Shown here: in pieces, positions 11,351 to 24,026 of the stretch
Layout of the letters: every line of letters starts with the position of its first letter
Numbering within the stretch: the first letter of the stretch is position 1
Assembly: GCA_000611775.1 (NCBI GenBank)
Contig: KK106985.1
Location: forward strand, 1,350,291 to 1,414,290
DNA: 64,000 nucleotides
Source: Umbilicaria muhlenbergii
Taxonomy: Eukaryota > Ascomycota > Lecanoromycetes > Umbilicariales > Umbilicariaceae
Direction of reading: 5' to 3'
Notes under the pieces: model-generated
What the model saw: the letters and a program-made list of their open reading frames with translations, nothing else
What the model was told of the DNA's origin: nothing
The model's database searches: none
Position numbers and translations under genes: made by a program

Positions 11351-12472
11351 ATGCTCTTGGGCCACCGAGTTGCCCAGTGTTCACTCTCTACAGTTGCAAA
11401 GGTGCCTCTACGACCCTTCGTTAGAATGGCCTCCTCGGCCAGATCCTCGGTACCCGCCGCTGACCTCGAGTCATTCTCCGCGTACCTAAAGTCTTCGGAT
11501 CGAATCCTTGCTCTCTTGGGTGCCGGCCTGTCAGCTTCATCAGGTCTTCCTACGTTCCGTGGAGCTGGAGGGTTATGGCGGAGTCACGACGCAATTTCTC
11601 TTGCCACTCCGGAGGCGTTCAATGCAGATCCAGCGTTGGTGTGGCAGTTCTACAGCTACAGGAGGCACATGGCGTTACAGGCGCAGCCCAATAGAGCACA
11701 TCTGGCATTGGCAGAGCTTGCAAGACGGAAAGAGCACTTCATAACGCTGAGCCAGAACGTTGATGGTAGCTTTGGGACTCGTCTTTATTGGATGATCCAT
11801 AGCTAAACGTCCCTAGGGCTCAGTCCACGAGCGAATCACCCTGCTTCGAAATTACATCTTCTCCACGGATCACTTTTCGACGTCAGATGCACCTCCTTCT
11901 ACTGTAACTATGCAGAGGAGGACAACTACACCGATCCGATCGTACCAGCCCTCGCTATTCCTACCGAAGGGCCTCAGCCCGTACCCTCAACTACCGACAA
12001 CACCGGTGCCGAGGCGACAAGCTCATTGTACGGAGCTATGAGAATGAACAACACAGGTGGAGGAGGCTCTCGGAGAGAACTAGATATATCTGATGACCGG
12101 GTACCGATTCCAGAAATACCAATAGCCGATCTGCCTCACTGCCCGAAATGCAGAAACGGGCTACTTCGACCAGGCGTGGTATGGTTTGGCGAGGCGCTAC
12201 CTGAGAAAACCATCTCCGCAATCGAAGACTTCATCATCGAGTCGAAGAAGATTGATCTGATCCTCGTCATCGGCACCAGTGCAAAGGTGTATCCGGCTGC
12301 TGGATATGTGGATCGAGCAAGGGAAAAAGGGGCCAGAGTTGCCGTGGTCAACATGGACAGAGGAGATACGCCCGGAGGGAAAGGAGGACTGATGCGGGGA
12401 GATTGGTTCTTTGAAGGTGATGCTGGAGTGATTGTACCTGAGATCCTAAAATCAGTGGTTGGCGACATTTGA
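11351..12472 (+). CDS. NAD-dependent protein deacylase, SIRT5-class sirtuin
   Basis: One intron (11766-11816) gives 356 residues. Sirtuin motifs in order: the NAD-binding LLGAGLSASSGLPTFRGAGG, the SQNVDG segment, the catalytic His in LHGSLF, the two zinc-binding Cys pairs (CTSFYC and CPKC), and VIGTSAKVYPAAGY. The acyl-pocket Tyr and Arg that define class III sirtuins are present in VWQFYSYRRH, so desuccinylase or demalonylase activity is the likely role (family knowledge, not shown here). From the ATG at 11351 there is a basic leader without acidic residues (MLLGHRVAQCSLSTVAK) that could target mitochondria. A second ATG at 11426 (MASSARS) would give a cytosolic form. An insert rich in Pro, Thr and Gly separates the two zinc Cys pairs. 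Confidence 0.93.
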
Positions 12473-13530
12473 ACATTGAGAAAAGATGGACTGTTCGGCG
12501 TCATGCGAGACGTTGAGAGCATTTTGGTGTTGGGTTTGGCATGTTTGTGGGGATCACTGAAGGCTTTGAGGATTTTGCATGGACTTGATAGCAGTGTGGA
12601 CGGAGAGCCCCAGACACATTCGCTCAAAGTCTTTCCTCGCTCAAGAGGCGCGGAGCTGGAATGATATGGGTATACATCAGCATTACACACCAACACCACC
12701 ATCGGGCCATCGGACCTTTGTAGTCGAGAAATGTGGAGATGTGGGGAAGGAGTTCGGCATTCAGTCTAGCCCCGGCTTGATACAACATGCTCCCCTTGGC
12801 ATGTTTTACGAGAACCACTCGAATCGTTACCTAGCCACCGCGGTGAAGTTGGGCCTGAGGCCCTTCTAGGCACGGGCGGAACAGTAGTGACTCCCGTGGG
12901 ACGCATCGACGGCTTTTGGTTTCTACGCAGGCGCATCGACGGCCACGGGCTAGTTGTAGAACCCCGTCGCTTTGGTGGCATTGTCAGAGATCAACTTCCG
13001 CATGACCGCGGATTCATACTTTCTGCCATGTCGTTGTTACGTTGTACGAGTCCACGGCATTCTGACATTTGCGCAGCCTGCTGAGCGGTGCGGGGCGCGC
13101 TGCGGTTCCCCCTCTCAGCTATGGAGCTTTAGCTGCGGCGAAGATGTCATTTCCTGAGGCTAATTACCTTATGAATGGATTCAACGATCGTGTACTGCGA
13201 AGTATGATGTACATCAGAAAGATCCGAGTGAAGGGCGTCTCTAAGCTTCGCTGAACGATAACTCCCTCCATTTAATTCTCAGTTCCCTCAAGCATACTCC
13301 CATCCGTGTTGTACGAGACTCGTCCCACGATTCTCTCTCAAGTACCAAGTGCAGTTAAAGTTGTCATTACGGTCAGCTCGTTTGTCCCGTCGGCCTGAAT
13401 CGGAGACGCTACCAAGGAACCAGGTACGGTCCGGTATTGTCCGATTCACATGGATTAGGCTTCCAAAAGGGTTAATGGGCTGCTGGCTGATGGGTGCCCC
13501 AGGAATTCATATATACAAGAGACAGTCCCG
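12473..13530. other. Intergenic region upstream of the PEPCK gene
   Basis: About 1.06 kb lies between the sirtuin stop and the PEPCK start. No frame looks coding. The last 150 bases carry two CGG pairs spaced by seven bases and a TATATA-like string at 13508-13517, so this is mostly PEPCK promoter. Confidence 0.5.
13391..13443. promoter_or_regulatory. Paired CGG-N7-CGG / CCG-N7-CCG motifs upstream of PEPCK
   Basis: CGG-CCTGAAT-CGG occupies 13391-13403 and CCG-GTATTGT-CCG occupies 13431-13443. They are the same motif in opposite orientations. In Aspergillus the gluconeogenic Zn2Cys6 regulators AcuK and AcuM are reported to bind 7-base-spaced CGG repeats, with acuF (PEPCK) as a target. The position, 88 and 128 bases ahead of the ATG at 13531, fits that role. 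Binding here is inference. Confidence 0.55.
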
Positions 13531-16022
13531 ATGCCTCTCGAAGACAAAAACATCCCACCGATTCGTCCTTCATCCCCCGGCCCTCTTTCTGGCGCTTTTG
13601 CACGGCAGCAGGTGTCCAAGCAGCAACGCAACAACTACCACTCCAGCTCCCTCAGAACAATGGTCTCCGGCAGTGTTAATAAGACTGGTCTCCACCCAGG
13701 TGGTGTAGAGTATGTTCCTATCTATGCTCCGTGTACCCCTGTCAGAGGCTTACATTGAGCTTTTGCGCATTTCACCCTTGCAATAGCTGACCAGTGGTGT
13801 TTCCAGGCCACAACGGGAGCACACTGAGCTTGAAGAAGAGCTCCACGAGCGAGCACACATCGACTATGACCGAGTTGCAATTGTCCGCTTCCCTGACACA
13901 CACCACACTTTGGCCACGCCTTACTGACCGGACCCCAGATTGCCAACCCGTCCGTCGCAGCGTTGTACGAAGATGCCCTGGTCTACGAGACTGGCTCCGC
14001 TATCACCTCGACGGGGGCCATGACCGCGTATTCGGGAGCAAAGACTGGCCGTTCACCCCTGGATAAACGGATTGTGAAAGAAGAGGGATCGGAAAAAGAG
14101 GTCTGGTGGGGCCCAGTCAACAAACCCATGACACCTGAGGTGAGTCGATCCAGGGTTGTCTTCCCGATACAGACGTGGAGCATGGCACACATGTGGCGAC
14201 ACCACCACGCTTGAGCGCATCCACACACCCGTTCCAGCCGTCACATGAAAGTCCCTTTACTTTCGGGTTTAAGGCGAGGTTGATTCTTGAGTTCGCCTCG
14301 GCAGTCACCCCGCATTCACGATTGACCGGGGTGGGTGGGGTGGGCTTCCGCCTTATCTCTTATCGGCTCCTGCCACGTCACGTGCCTCCGATCACGACCA
14401 TCCAGCCCTTACTGACTCGTATCTTCTTTACTCAGGTCTGGAAGATCAACAGAGAACGCGCTGTCGACTATCTAAACACAAGGAACCGTATCTACGTCAT
14501 CGACGGTTTCGCTGGATGGGACGAGCGATACAGAATCAATGTCCGAGTTGTGTGTGCACGAGCCTACCATGCTCTCTTCATGCGGAATATGCTCATTCGC
14601 CCGAAGAGGGAAGAGCTGGAGCACTTCAAACCCAACTATACCATCTACAATGCAGGTTCATTCCCCGCAAACAGATTTACCACCGGAATGACGTCGGCGA
14701 CATCAGTTGCCATCAACTTCTCAGAGCATGAGATGGTTATTCTAGGCACTGAATACGCAGGAGAGATGAAGAAAGGTATTTTCACTGTATTGTTCTATGA
14801 AATGCCCGTCAAACACAACGTCTTGACCCTACATTCCTCGGCAAATGAGGGCAAGGATGGTGACGTGACTGTCTTTTTCGGCTTGTCCGGCACTGGAAAG
14901 ACTACTCTGTCGGCAGATCCTAAACGTGCTCTCATTGGAGATGACGAGCACTGCTGGAGCGATCGGGGTGTATTCAACATCGAGGGTGGTGTATGTTCAA
15001 GCTCCCAGTCCACCTCCTTACCTAGAGATAAACTGATCATGGTCCTAGTGCTACGCTAAATGTATTGGCCTGTCCGCCGAAAAGGAGCCTGATATTTTCA
15101 ACGCAATCAAGTTTGGCTCGGTGCTTGAGAATGTTGTATTCAACCCAGAAACTCGTGAGGTGGACTACGAGGATGCTACACTGACAGAAAACACTCGATG
15201 GTATGACCGCAGATGAGGAGACACATGGCACCGTACTGATCTTCATACGTAGCGCATACCCCATTGAGTACATCCACAACGCAAAGATCCCTTGCCTTTC
15301 CATGAATCATCCCACCAACATCATCCTGCTCACCTGTGACGCACGAGGTGTTCTGCCTCCGATATCGAAACTCACCCCCGAACAAACCATGTTCCACTTT
15401 ATCTCTGGTTACACGTCGAAGATGGCCGGTACGGAAGATGGAGTGACGGAGCCACAAGCGACTTTCTCATCTTGCTTCGCCCAACCGTTCCTGGCTTTGC
15501 ACCCCATGCGATATGCCAAAATGCTGTCAGATAAGATCAAGGAACACAATGCAAACGCCTGGCTCTTGAACACAGGCTGGGTTGGCGCTGGCGCCACTAC
15601 CGGCGGCAAGCGATGCCCGTAAGAAGCGCTTCTTCATCTATTTATCTTGAGGCGAGGCTGACCGAACAACGCTAGGCTAAAATACACTCGAGCCATCCTC
15701 GATGCTATCCACTCTGGAGAGCTTGCCAAGGCTGAGTATGAGACGTACGAGACCTTCAACCTTAATGTGCCAAAATTGTGCACCGGAGTTCCTGATGAGC
15801 TTTTGAACCCGAAGAAGTCATGGACTGGGACGGCCGATTTCAAGCAAGAGGTCACCAAGCTTGGCGGGCTCTTTATCGACAACTTCCAGAAGTACTCCGA
15901 TGAAGCAACGCCGGAGGTCGTCAAGGCTGGTCAGTAGTCCCCTAACAATCCGCGCGACAGGTCAAGCTTATGACGTTCGAATAGGTCCCGAAGTCGAGGG
16001 TCACTCTGCTGAGAAGAAGTAG
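13531..16022 (+). CDS. acuF: Phosphoenolpyruvate carboxykinase (ATP)
   Basis: This is the first committed enzyme of gluconeogenesis, converting oxaloacetate plus ATP to PEP. Seven introns (13710-13806, 13883-13938, 14140-14435, 14991-15048, 15201-15252, 15619-15675, 15930-15984) give 606 residues. Visible motifs: [33 protein letters not shown], the [16 protein letters not shown]-loop, [11 protein letters not shown], and the C-terminal half with [19 protein letters not shown]. The third intron, 296 bases, is unusually long for this window. The second intron has an atypical GTCCGC donor but restores [21 protein letters not shown]. An in-frame ATG at 13660 ([15 protein letters not shown]) matches the usual fungal N terminus. 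Because a TATATA string lies only about 15-20 bases before 13531, the shorter 563-residue form may be the main one. Confidence 0.95.
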
Positions 16023-16490
16023 TGTCTGCGGACTCTAACGTGGGGAGGAGATTGAGCGATTGGTGGACGATGCATCCGTGGGAATCCAAACGGCCATCGA
16101 CCCTGTCGGCGTGGCAGCAAAACATGTGTATATTGGTTGGATTATGGATTGAATGAGAAAGGGCAATTTGTACATAGTAGCGGAGGAAAGAAACATGGAG
16201 ATAGTGCGGAATCAGCAGATAGGGAACCTCTAGTACTTTGCCTGCACTTTACTTACCTCTAAACCTCCTAAGTACTATCCGTGCTATCTTAGTTCGGAGA
16301 CTCGCAAGGGTGGGGTGCATTGAGTTGCCGGTATGATACTTTGTCCCTGACTAGTCCCGATTCGGACGGCGCGACTTTTTATGAACAACCTTGTATACCG
16401 CGAGTGTATCATGCCACTCAAGCCTCCCAGCGACAACAGGCTCTGTCGATGTTGCTCTTGCCAAATGGATGAAGGCGCTTAGTACATAAT
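16023..16490. other. Intergenic region between PEPCK and PAN2
   Basis: This is 468 bases between two plus-strand genes, holding the PEPCK 3' end and the PAN2 promoter. No coding frame is recognised. Confidence 0.5.
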
Positions 16491-19400
16491 ATGGAGGCTG
16501 ATTGGGATGAGGTACGTTCGCGCATATCTGTCAGCCGCCTATATCGTCAAAACGCTGGGCCACAGATATGCTTCTGGAAATTGAAATGTGCCACACCTGG
16601 CAGTAAGGATATACAATGCTCGTGACAATCGGGCGATCTGCAAACTATCTAGCGGGGATCTCTGTGATGTCGTTAACATAGCTGTTCGCCAACAGATACA
16701 TCGCATTGCCATTCCTCCGCCGGGACTACATTTCCCTCCAACTCCCGCAAGTACATTAGCGTTTGACACGCAGCAAGAGCTACTCTGGGTTGGCAATGAG
16801 TACGTGAGTGTCTCTGCTAGGGTCTGAAGACCGAATTCATGCGTTTGGAGGTTAATATCGCCCTGCAGGGTCGCGTCACGTCCTTCTACGGCCCGGAGTT
16901 GCAGAAATACACCTCGATTCGAGCGCATCCCGAGAATGAAGGACCGGTCAAGCAATTCCTGTTCCATGAAAGGGGGATCATATCGGTGGCACCGAAAAGC
17001 GTGCACCTGTCTTCGAGAAGAGGCTTAACACAATGGCATATTGCGTACGGATACCTGTTCCCAGCGATTGGTTATAATCCTAGTTTGATGTTGATACTGG
17101 CCTGCTAGGGATCATGGCATGTATGACTTGCGCTGCATGAGCTTTCTGGGCAAGGACAACCCCGAGATTCTTGTGGCAGGATGTCAGAACACGATGTTCA
17201 AAATCGACGTGGAAAAGGGGCGAGTTATCGAAGAGGTAGATTATGTCACCGTCTGGTTCGATTGCTGCTGACTCCGACGAAAGATTCCCACCGACGAGAA
17301 CTATACTATGATGAAGTACGGCCATTACATTTGCGCTGCAACAAAAGCCGGATCTGTCAACATCTTGGATGCGGACACACTAAGGATAGTCAAGACATGG
17401 AAAGCGCACACCGCCGGGATCAGTGACCTGGATGCTCGAAACAACTATATAGTGACTTGCGGATGGTCGACGCGTCCTCAAGGTACATTAATGCTGGATC
17501 CTCTTGCCAACGTCTTCGACCTGAGGGCCATGATGCCACTGCCACCAATTCCATTTCATGCCGGCGCAGCTTTTGTCCAGATGCATCCCAGAATGTCAAC
17601 GACTAGTATTGTTGCGTCGCAAAGCGGCCAACTGCAAGTTGTTGACTTGATGAACCCTAATACTGTCAATTTACGCCAGGCGAATATATCAAGCTACATG
17701 TCGGGCCTAGTACTAGCGCCATCAGGAGAGGCCTTGGCCTTGACTGATCAAGAGTGCACCATTCATCTATGGGGCTCGATGACTAAAATGCATTACGCCG
17801 AGTACAGCAACCCTACGGAGTTCGCAGACCCACCCGCTCCCTTACTGTCAGTGGATTGGAGCTTGGACTCGTAAGTCTCCTTTTCCAGGGCTGCGGAGCA
17901 AATTTTGACATGCATGGGATATTCTAGACCTTTAAGCATGGTTGGTATGCCATACTACCGTGAGCAACTCTTATCCGCTTGGCCTAGTACACACGTCTAC
18001 GAAATCGGCAATCCGCCCTTCAAGATCGACGCCACCATTCTAGCCAACTTGACCCAAACAGATTTCGGCGGATTCGCGCCAAATACTCGCAAAGTACGGA
18101 GAAACCAAGTCGAGAAGACGAGGGCAGTTGAAACCAACGGTACTGCTTTGGCTGCCCCAAAATTCTTAAGTGAGAAGGCGAGAGAGCCCGAAAACCACCA
18201 GAGCAGTGGTAGACGCATCAGCGATGCTGTTGTGGAAGCTCTCGCCAACGCATCACTGAAAGGTGTCACAAAGGCTGAGGTGCCACTCATGTACAGGAAT
18301 GTTGAGATTAAGTATAGCAAGTTTGGGGTGGATGATTTCGATTTCGAGTGGGTATTCTATAAGCCTTGGGACGACAGTCACTCATTTGTCCCTGCAGATA
18401 CTACAATAAAACGCACTACTCTGGCCTAGAGACTCATATCACGAATTCATATTCGAATCCGCTTCTTCAGTTGTTCAAGTTCATTCCTCTGTTACGCAAC
18501 CTAGCCCTACACCATGCTGCAACCACCTGCCTTTCTGAGAGTTGTCTTCTTTGCGAAATGGGTTTTTTGTTTGATATGCTTGATAAGGCTGGCGGCCAAA
18601 GCTGTCAAGCGACAAATTTCTTGAAATCCTTTAGTAATAAACCTAAAGGTGAGAACATAGAACCCATGACGAACGTAAACTAACGTTGCTTATAGCGGCA
18701 AAACTGGGTCTCTTGGAGGAGCACTCCCCTGTGAAACCCCTCTCCACGATGATACAGGAAACCAATTGCTTCCTTCTGGAGCAGATTTCTGATGACTACA
18801 AAGACATTACTCCTGATGCCACCCAAATCGATCGGGTATGATATCTCCTGTCGTCTTTTATGGTCAGCGCTGAACACCTTAATGCAGACACTAGCTATCA
18901 ATGCTTTCTTAAACATACGCTGCGTACATTGCCATAACGATACTATTCGCCCCGATCGTACGACTGTAGTTGACCTTGTTTATCAGCCCTTGGTACGCGT
19001 CATAACCCACTGGCTACGATTGCGCCACTGACATGAGCAGAGTACCAATCACCGAGTACGCCCCCTGATCCCAACCTTCTCTCAAGTTCTCAAAGCGAGT
19101 GTTGAGCGAGAGCCGCAGAGAAGCGGGTGGTGTGACAAGTGTCGTCGATACCAGCAGCTGGCTACTCGTAAGACCATACTCGGTATACCTATGGTTTTGA
19201 TGATCAACACTGCCTTGAAGTCCCAGGAGGCTCAACGGCTCTGGTCTCTTCCAGGATGGCTTCCGGAGGAGATTGGGATTATAGTGGAAGGAGGCAAGTT
19301 CTTCTGCTTCGAGGGTGAAGACCTCCGCCTCCATCTGCAGAGGAATATGCACGTCATAACTGTCTATGAGCTGGTGGGATTGGTGGCGGACATTAACAGT

Positions 19401-20616
19401 GGCGAGCACCAAAAGTCTCATCTGGTGTCCTTGATTAATGGTGAGCACCCTTCAAGTTCTAAGCCTTCGGTGCCTCCTGACAGCAGCCAGTCGCGATATC
19501 AGAGCGGACGCCACAAGAAGAGAGCCAATGGCATCTGTTCAATGACTTTCTTGTCCGGAAAGTGTCGAAAGAAGAGGCTTTACGCTTTTCGCCTGCGTGG
19601 AAAGTACCATCCGTCCTGGCTTACCAGGTCAAAACTGCAAGCAATGCCGTCGACGATTCTTGGAAAGAAAATTTGGATACAACCTTGCTCTACTACAATT
19701 GGTCTATCAAGTGAGTACCGCTTCGACTCCAATGTTCTTGTTTACTAATATCAAAAGCAACCAACAACCACAAAATAGCCGTGTCCTGAGGCCAGACGTT
19801 GAGACACCGGTCGAAGGCTACCATGTGGCTATTGACACCGAGTTTGTCGCCCTCCAGCAAGAAGAAATTGAGATCAAAGCAGACGGTGAGCGCGAGATCG
19901 TCCGACCTACCCGCCTGGGTCTGGCTCGTGTCTCTGTTCTCCGCGGCAACGGCGACGACGAAGGTGTCCCCTTTATCAATGATTACATCACGATCAGCGA
20001 ACCCATTGTGGATTATCTCACCAAATGGTCCGGCGTCCAAGATGGCGACCTCGACCCAAGATACTCCACGCACAACCTTGTCCCCCTCAAAGTAGCATAC
20101 AAGAAACTCTGGCTCCTCTTAAACATCGGCTGCGTCTTCGTCGGCCACGGTCTCCCCAAAGACTTCCGCACCATCAACGTCCACGTGCCCAAATCCCAAG
20201 TCGTCGACACCGTCGACCTCTTCTACATCCGCGCCCGCCAACGCAAACTGTCCCTCCGCTTCCTCGCCTGGTACCTGCTCAAAGAAGATATCCAGCAGGA
20301 AACGCACGATAGCATCGAAGACGCGCGCACGGCTTTACGGCTGTGGAAAAAATACCAGGAGTTCCGCGATGCAGGCGTGGTGGAGCAGATGCTCGAGGAG
20401 ATTTACCGTGAGGGTAAGAAGTGGGGGTATAAGCCGCCGGGTGAGGCTATTGAGTCGAGTTTGGGGAGGAGGTTGGAGGGCAGGACGACGGAGACGAGCA
20501 GTGTGGGGGGAAGAGAAACACCGCCCATTTTGCAGGGGGGGAGTGGGCTGGCGACGCCGGTGGGAAGGAGGGGGGCGGGGAGGGGGAGTGAATTTTTTGA
20601 GAGTCCGTTGAGATGA
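16491..20616 (+). CDS. PAN2: PAN2, catalytic subunit of the PAN2-PAN3 deadenylase
   Basis: PAN2 shortens mRNA poly(A) tails with PAN3. Eleven introns (16512-16695, 16804-16868, 17045-17108, 17236-17283, 17871-17927, 18348-18397, 18649-18695, 18836-18887, 18993-19040, 19441-19490, 19711-19757) give 1137 residues. The first exon is just MEADWDE, the known fungal opening. The WD40-like region has [28 protein letters not shown] and [18 protein letters not shown]. The inactive ubiquitin-hydrolase-like domain includes [18 protein letters not shown] and [14 protein letters not shown]. The DEDD exonuclease starts at AIDTEF (Asp878, Glu880) and ends with [14 protein letters not shown] (His1035 onward). 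The catalytic residues look intact. The C terminus is a Gly/Arg-rich tail. Confidence 0.95.
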
Positions 20617-21851
20617 AGGCGGGTGGGATGGGGGATGGGGGATGTGTGGGTGGTAAGGAGACTGTAAACGGGTCAGTGTTGGATAGTCTAGGTGATTGAT
20701 TGATGGACAGAGTCTAGTATCAAGAGTTGATGAGCACTAACGCCCTGGATGAGTATTCGTTTCGCCTTGTATGGTCGGATAGGATTGTATTGAGGTAGAA
20801 GTCAATTCAAGTAAAATGAATGTTCATGCGCAAGATATTCGAACTTGAGATGCACATGCAACACTCGTAACATGCTTGAAGAAGAAGCGTCTGAGATTTT
20901 TCTGTTTTAACAGATAGGGGAAAGTTATTAGACTCAAGAGATTGTACGTGGGCTTCGAGCTTAAACCGTGCACAGTCGCCCGTACTGGAGCAGGATCCCG
21001 GAGATGAGCAAGAAAAAATGCCGTTTTTCTCTCCTACTGAGAGCGCTATTAATTTAACAATCATAAGACTCTCCTGATAATGCTTGGGAATATCATCTAC
21101 TATGTTTTCCAGTCATAGAAAGTCCCGACGAGTGTCCTATTGTTGAATAAATATTAATAACAATAATAACTTCTCGGAACAAGTACGATCTATAGAATAT
21201 AATAAATATCTGCTGATAATAACATGCCGCCATGCTCACACAACGCTTGGATAAGAAAGTTTGATACTAAGTGTATTGAGGATAGTCTACTGCTCCAATG
21301 ACCGCTTTACGATAACAACAACAGTGCTTGTGGAGTTGTCGATGACTATCAGTGTAATTCAGGGGCTTGCCCTCAGCGAGGGCCCAGGCTGAATGAGGGC
21401 TGCACCACATTTTTTGGCTGAGTTGTTCCCTCTACCAAGCCTCTGCTTCCCTGGCTGCTATTGATCCTTTGTCATTGTTCTGGTATCAACTCACCACTTG
21501 AAAGGGCCAGGGTGGGCTCCTTTTTCTTCGTAATTGGACGATAAGTATAGTAGTGAGTGGCGCCGTGGGTGTTGTTTAGTCAGAGTGAGTACATCACTAC
21601 TGGAACTTGTGCACGGAGTATCAAATTTGTGTCTAAAGAATGTTTCATTCAGTATAGTCTAGGTAATATTCTGTTCGTTTCTATCGTAAAGGCTCTAAGC
21701 AAAACTAACTCTAAGATGCTGAACGCTGAAGACTAAGATGTGGAGATAATAATACTACTGCCAAGCCCTAAGGAAATGCCGAATATAAGACTCTCAGCCT
21801 AGCCACCCATTCTCTAGTTCTCCCACACGTCCAAAGCTCAAGTGGTTCGCC
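20617..21851. other. Intergenic, partly AT-rich, no gene seen
   Basis: About 1.2 kb lies between PAN2 and the convergent secreted-protein gene. The stretch near 21060-21260 is clearly AT-rich with runs of TAATAA type. I see no coding frame and no paired terminal repeats, so I do not assign an element. Confidence 0.4.
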
Positions 21852-24026
21852 CTAACGTACCGTGACAGGAAGTTGGGTAGTAAAAACTGAAGTAACCACA
21901 GTATTGGTGGTGAAAGATGAAGTCACCACAACAACAGTATACCGCACCGATGTGGTCGTTGACGTAGGGTACGTTACATACTCTATGTCGTTTGCTGTGC
22001 TGATTGAAAGAGCCCGAGGGGAAGCGGTACCGCTTGAAGTGCTGCGCAATTCATCAGCGTGATGACTGTGACGGAGGAAATGATGTATACCTTACTACCA
22101 CAACGGAGGGAGGGAAATAGAAGGTAAAGATATAACGGATGAGGTTGGAATGTGAATCGCAGGGCCAGTGGAACTCCTGTGTGGAACCAGTCAGCCTTGT
22201 GCTGGGGCACGGTAATTTTGACGTCAACTCACAATGGGACGGAGGATGTGGTCGACGTCATGGTCGTGTTTGCAGTACCGGGGGATGCGGCCGTAGGTCC
22301 TATAGATGTGGTGGTGTTTGAGAAGGAGCCTGGAGGAATGGAGGTAGAATTCGTGGTCGTGTTGGAGCCCGGCAACACTGGGGATAGAAGCAACGCGCTA
22401 ATCGTGCCGGTGTACATAACGAAGACCTTCACTTGAGCAGTGCTCTTGAGGAAGCAGTTGGGTACAGCATCTTGTTCCGGATACCAAGTCACACCATGAC
22501 AGCGTAAGCCAGAGAATCCCTGGTTTGCATTGGTGCAAGCCTCTATGCAAGCATAGATGTCATACGCTATGACACCGAAGGTCTGGTCCCCAGAGTAGAC
22601 AATGTCGCAATATAATTGAAATTGTTCACTATCACGTGCAGTGTAATAAGTTTGGTCGGCCGATGGACAGTTAGATGCTTCTGTTGGGATTGCAGTAGGA
22701 GACACAGTAGTACTGGAAGGAGGCACAGTACTATTCGCAGGCATCGAAGCTGTATCCAGTGACGGGGTACTAGACGTAGTCGGGAAGGACCCGGTGCCTG
22801 GTAAGCTGGTAGAGTTATACCATGGGTAGGTCGGTGAACCAGATATAGATGAGCTGATGTTGATGGACGCAGGGGGGAAAGACCCAGTTCCAGTAAAGCT
22901 GGAGGAGTTTAATGGTGGAAATGAGGTAATGGTGACGCTTGGAGCTGTACCGGAGGATCGAACGATTGTAGAATTGGAGGTAGGGAACGGAGCTCCAGTG
23001 GATGGGACGACTGTGGAGTTGAAGGTAGGAAAAGGAGCACTAGTGGTTGGAGCGACGGTGGAGTTGAGGGTAGGGAGAGGAGCTCCGGTGGATGGAATGA
23101 CCGTGGTGTTGAAGGTAGGGAAAGGAGCTCCAGTGGACGGAATAATAGTGGAGATGGGGGAAGGGGCTGAAGACGCGGAGCTAGTGGTGGAGTTTAGAGA
23201 TGTCGACCAGGCCGCTGAGGTGGAACTAGCTGTGAGGTTGGGATTAGTTGACGGAATGCCAGATAATGCAGTGGTAATGATGCACTAACTCAAAGTGCTG
23301 CTCGCAGGAGGCAGTGACCGATACAGCGTTATGGTGGTTACTATAGTCGAGGTACCCTGGGTTACGGTGATGACGGAGGTAGTTCCTTCTACCAGAACCG
23401 CAGTTGCGGTTTGAGTCTACACCACGACAAGTCAGTATTTCTGACGTCCCAATGATGCAACAGAAGAGTGTACCGCATAGACAGTCGTTCGAATACGAGT
23501 GGTGGAGGGGTCAATGAACAAGCACGAGCAAGCACTTGAGACCGAGGCACTCAGATAGGGATCGCCACCTGCAGCAAGAATCACAGCAGGCATCTGTATC
23601 GCTGGAGTCGGGGCTGGAGCACGTTTTCGAAGGTCATCAATGATTATGGACGTCGAGGTGAGGCTAGAGGACGGAACAGTGGTGATCTGAGTTACAGTAG
23701 TGCGGATGGAAGTGGAGGTGATTGTTGCTGTGCTGAAGAGACAAAACCCATCAGTAAATGAGATATGTCTCTGTCATCTTGAACCATGAGCTTTACCTGT
23801 TCCTGACCGTCTTCGTGCGGGTCGTAGTGATTGTCGGTAATCCCAGGAAAGCATAACAGTAAGGGGTTGCCACCTCCGGCTCAGCGTAGAAACCTTGCAA
23901 GAAAGGGGTATCTAAGCAAACTGCTTCCTGTCTTTCGAAAAGTCTAGGAAAGCCAGACACCTGCCCGCACAACGAAGCGAGTAGTAGGGTTGCGGCTAAA
24001 GCCGTTGAGGAAGAGACGAAGTACAT
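21852..24026 (-). CDS. Secreted Ser/Thr-rich protein with a Cys-containing apple/PAN-like domain and 15-residue repeats
   Basis: I do not recognise a named family. Five introns (23733-23796, 23417-23473, 23230-23289, 22177-22232, 22042-22095) give 627 residues. The N terminus is a signal peptide (MYFVSSSTALAATLLLASLC) followed by Cys-containing sequence with TPFLQGFYAEPEVATPYC. A long Thr/Ser stretch contains about four copies of a 15-residue repeat like STGAPFPTFNSTVVP (plus positions roughly 22960-23160). Next comes a Cys-rich block (NCPSADQTYYTARD, YCDIVYSG, ACIEACTNANQGFSGLRCHG, NCFLKSTAQVK) resembling fungal apple/PAN-like domains. A second Ser/Thr-rich region ends at VTTQLPVTVR-like sequence. 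It is likely a heavily O-glycosylated wall or extracellular protein. Possible further splicing at the GTACGT in the last codons is unresolved, so the C terminus is provisional. Confidence 0.7.

Noticed and set aside
21060-21840. AT-rich stretch considered as a solo LTR or other relic
   Set aside because: I could not find matching end repeats or target-site duplications, so no element is called.
22857-23288. 143-codon plus-strand repeat protein
   Set aside because: It is antisense to the Ser/Thr-rich repeats of the secreted-protein gene, whose frame continues through spliced exons on both sides.
23230-23289. In-frame TAG suggesting a broken secreted-protein gene
   Set aside because: The stop lies inside a segment with GTTAGT donor, CTAAT branch site and CACAG acceptor. 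Removing it restores the frame, so an intron explains it.
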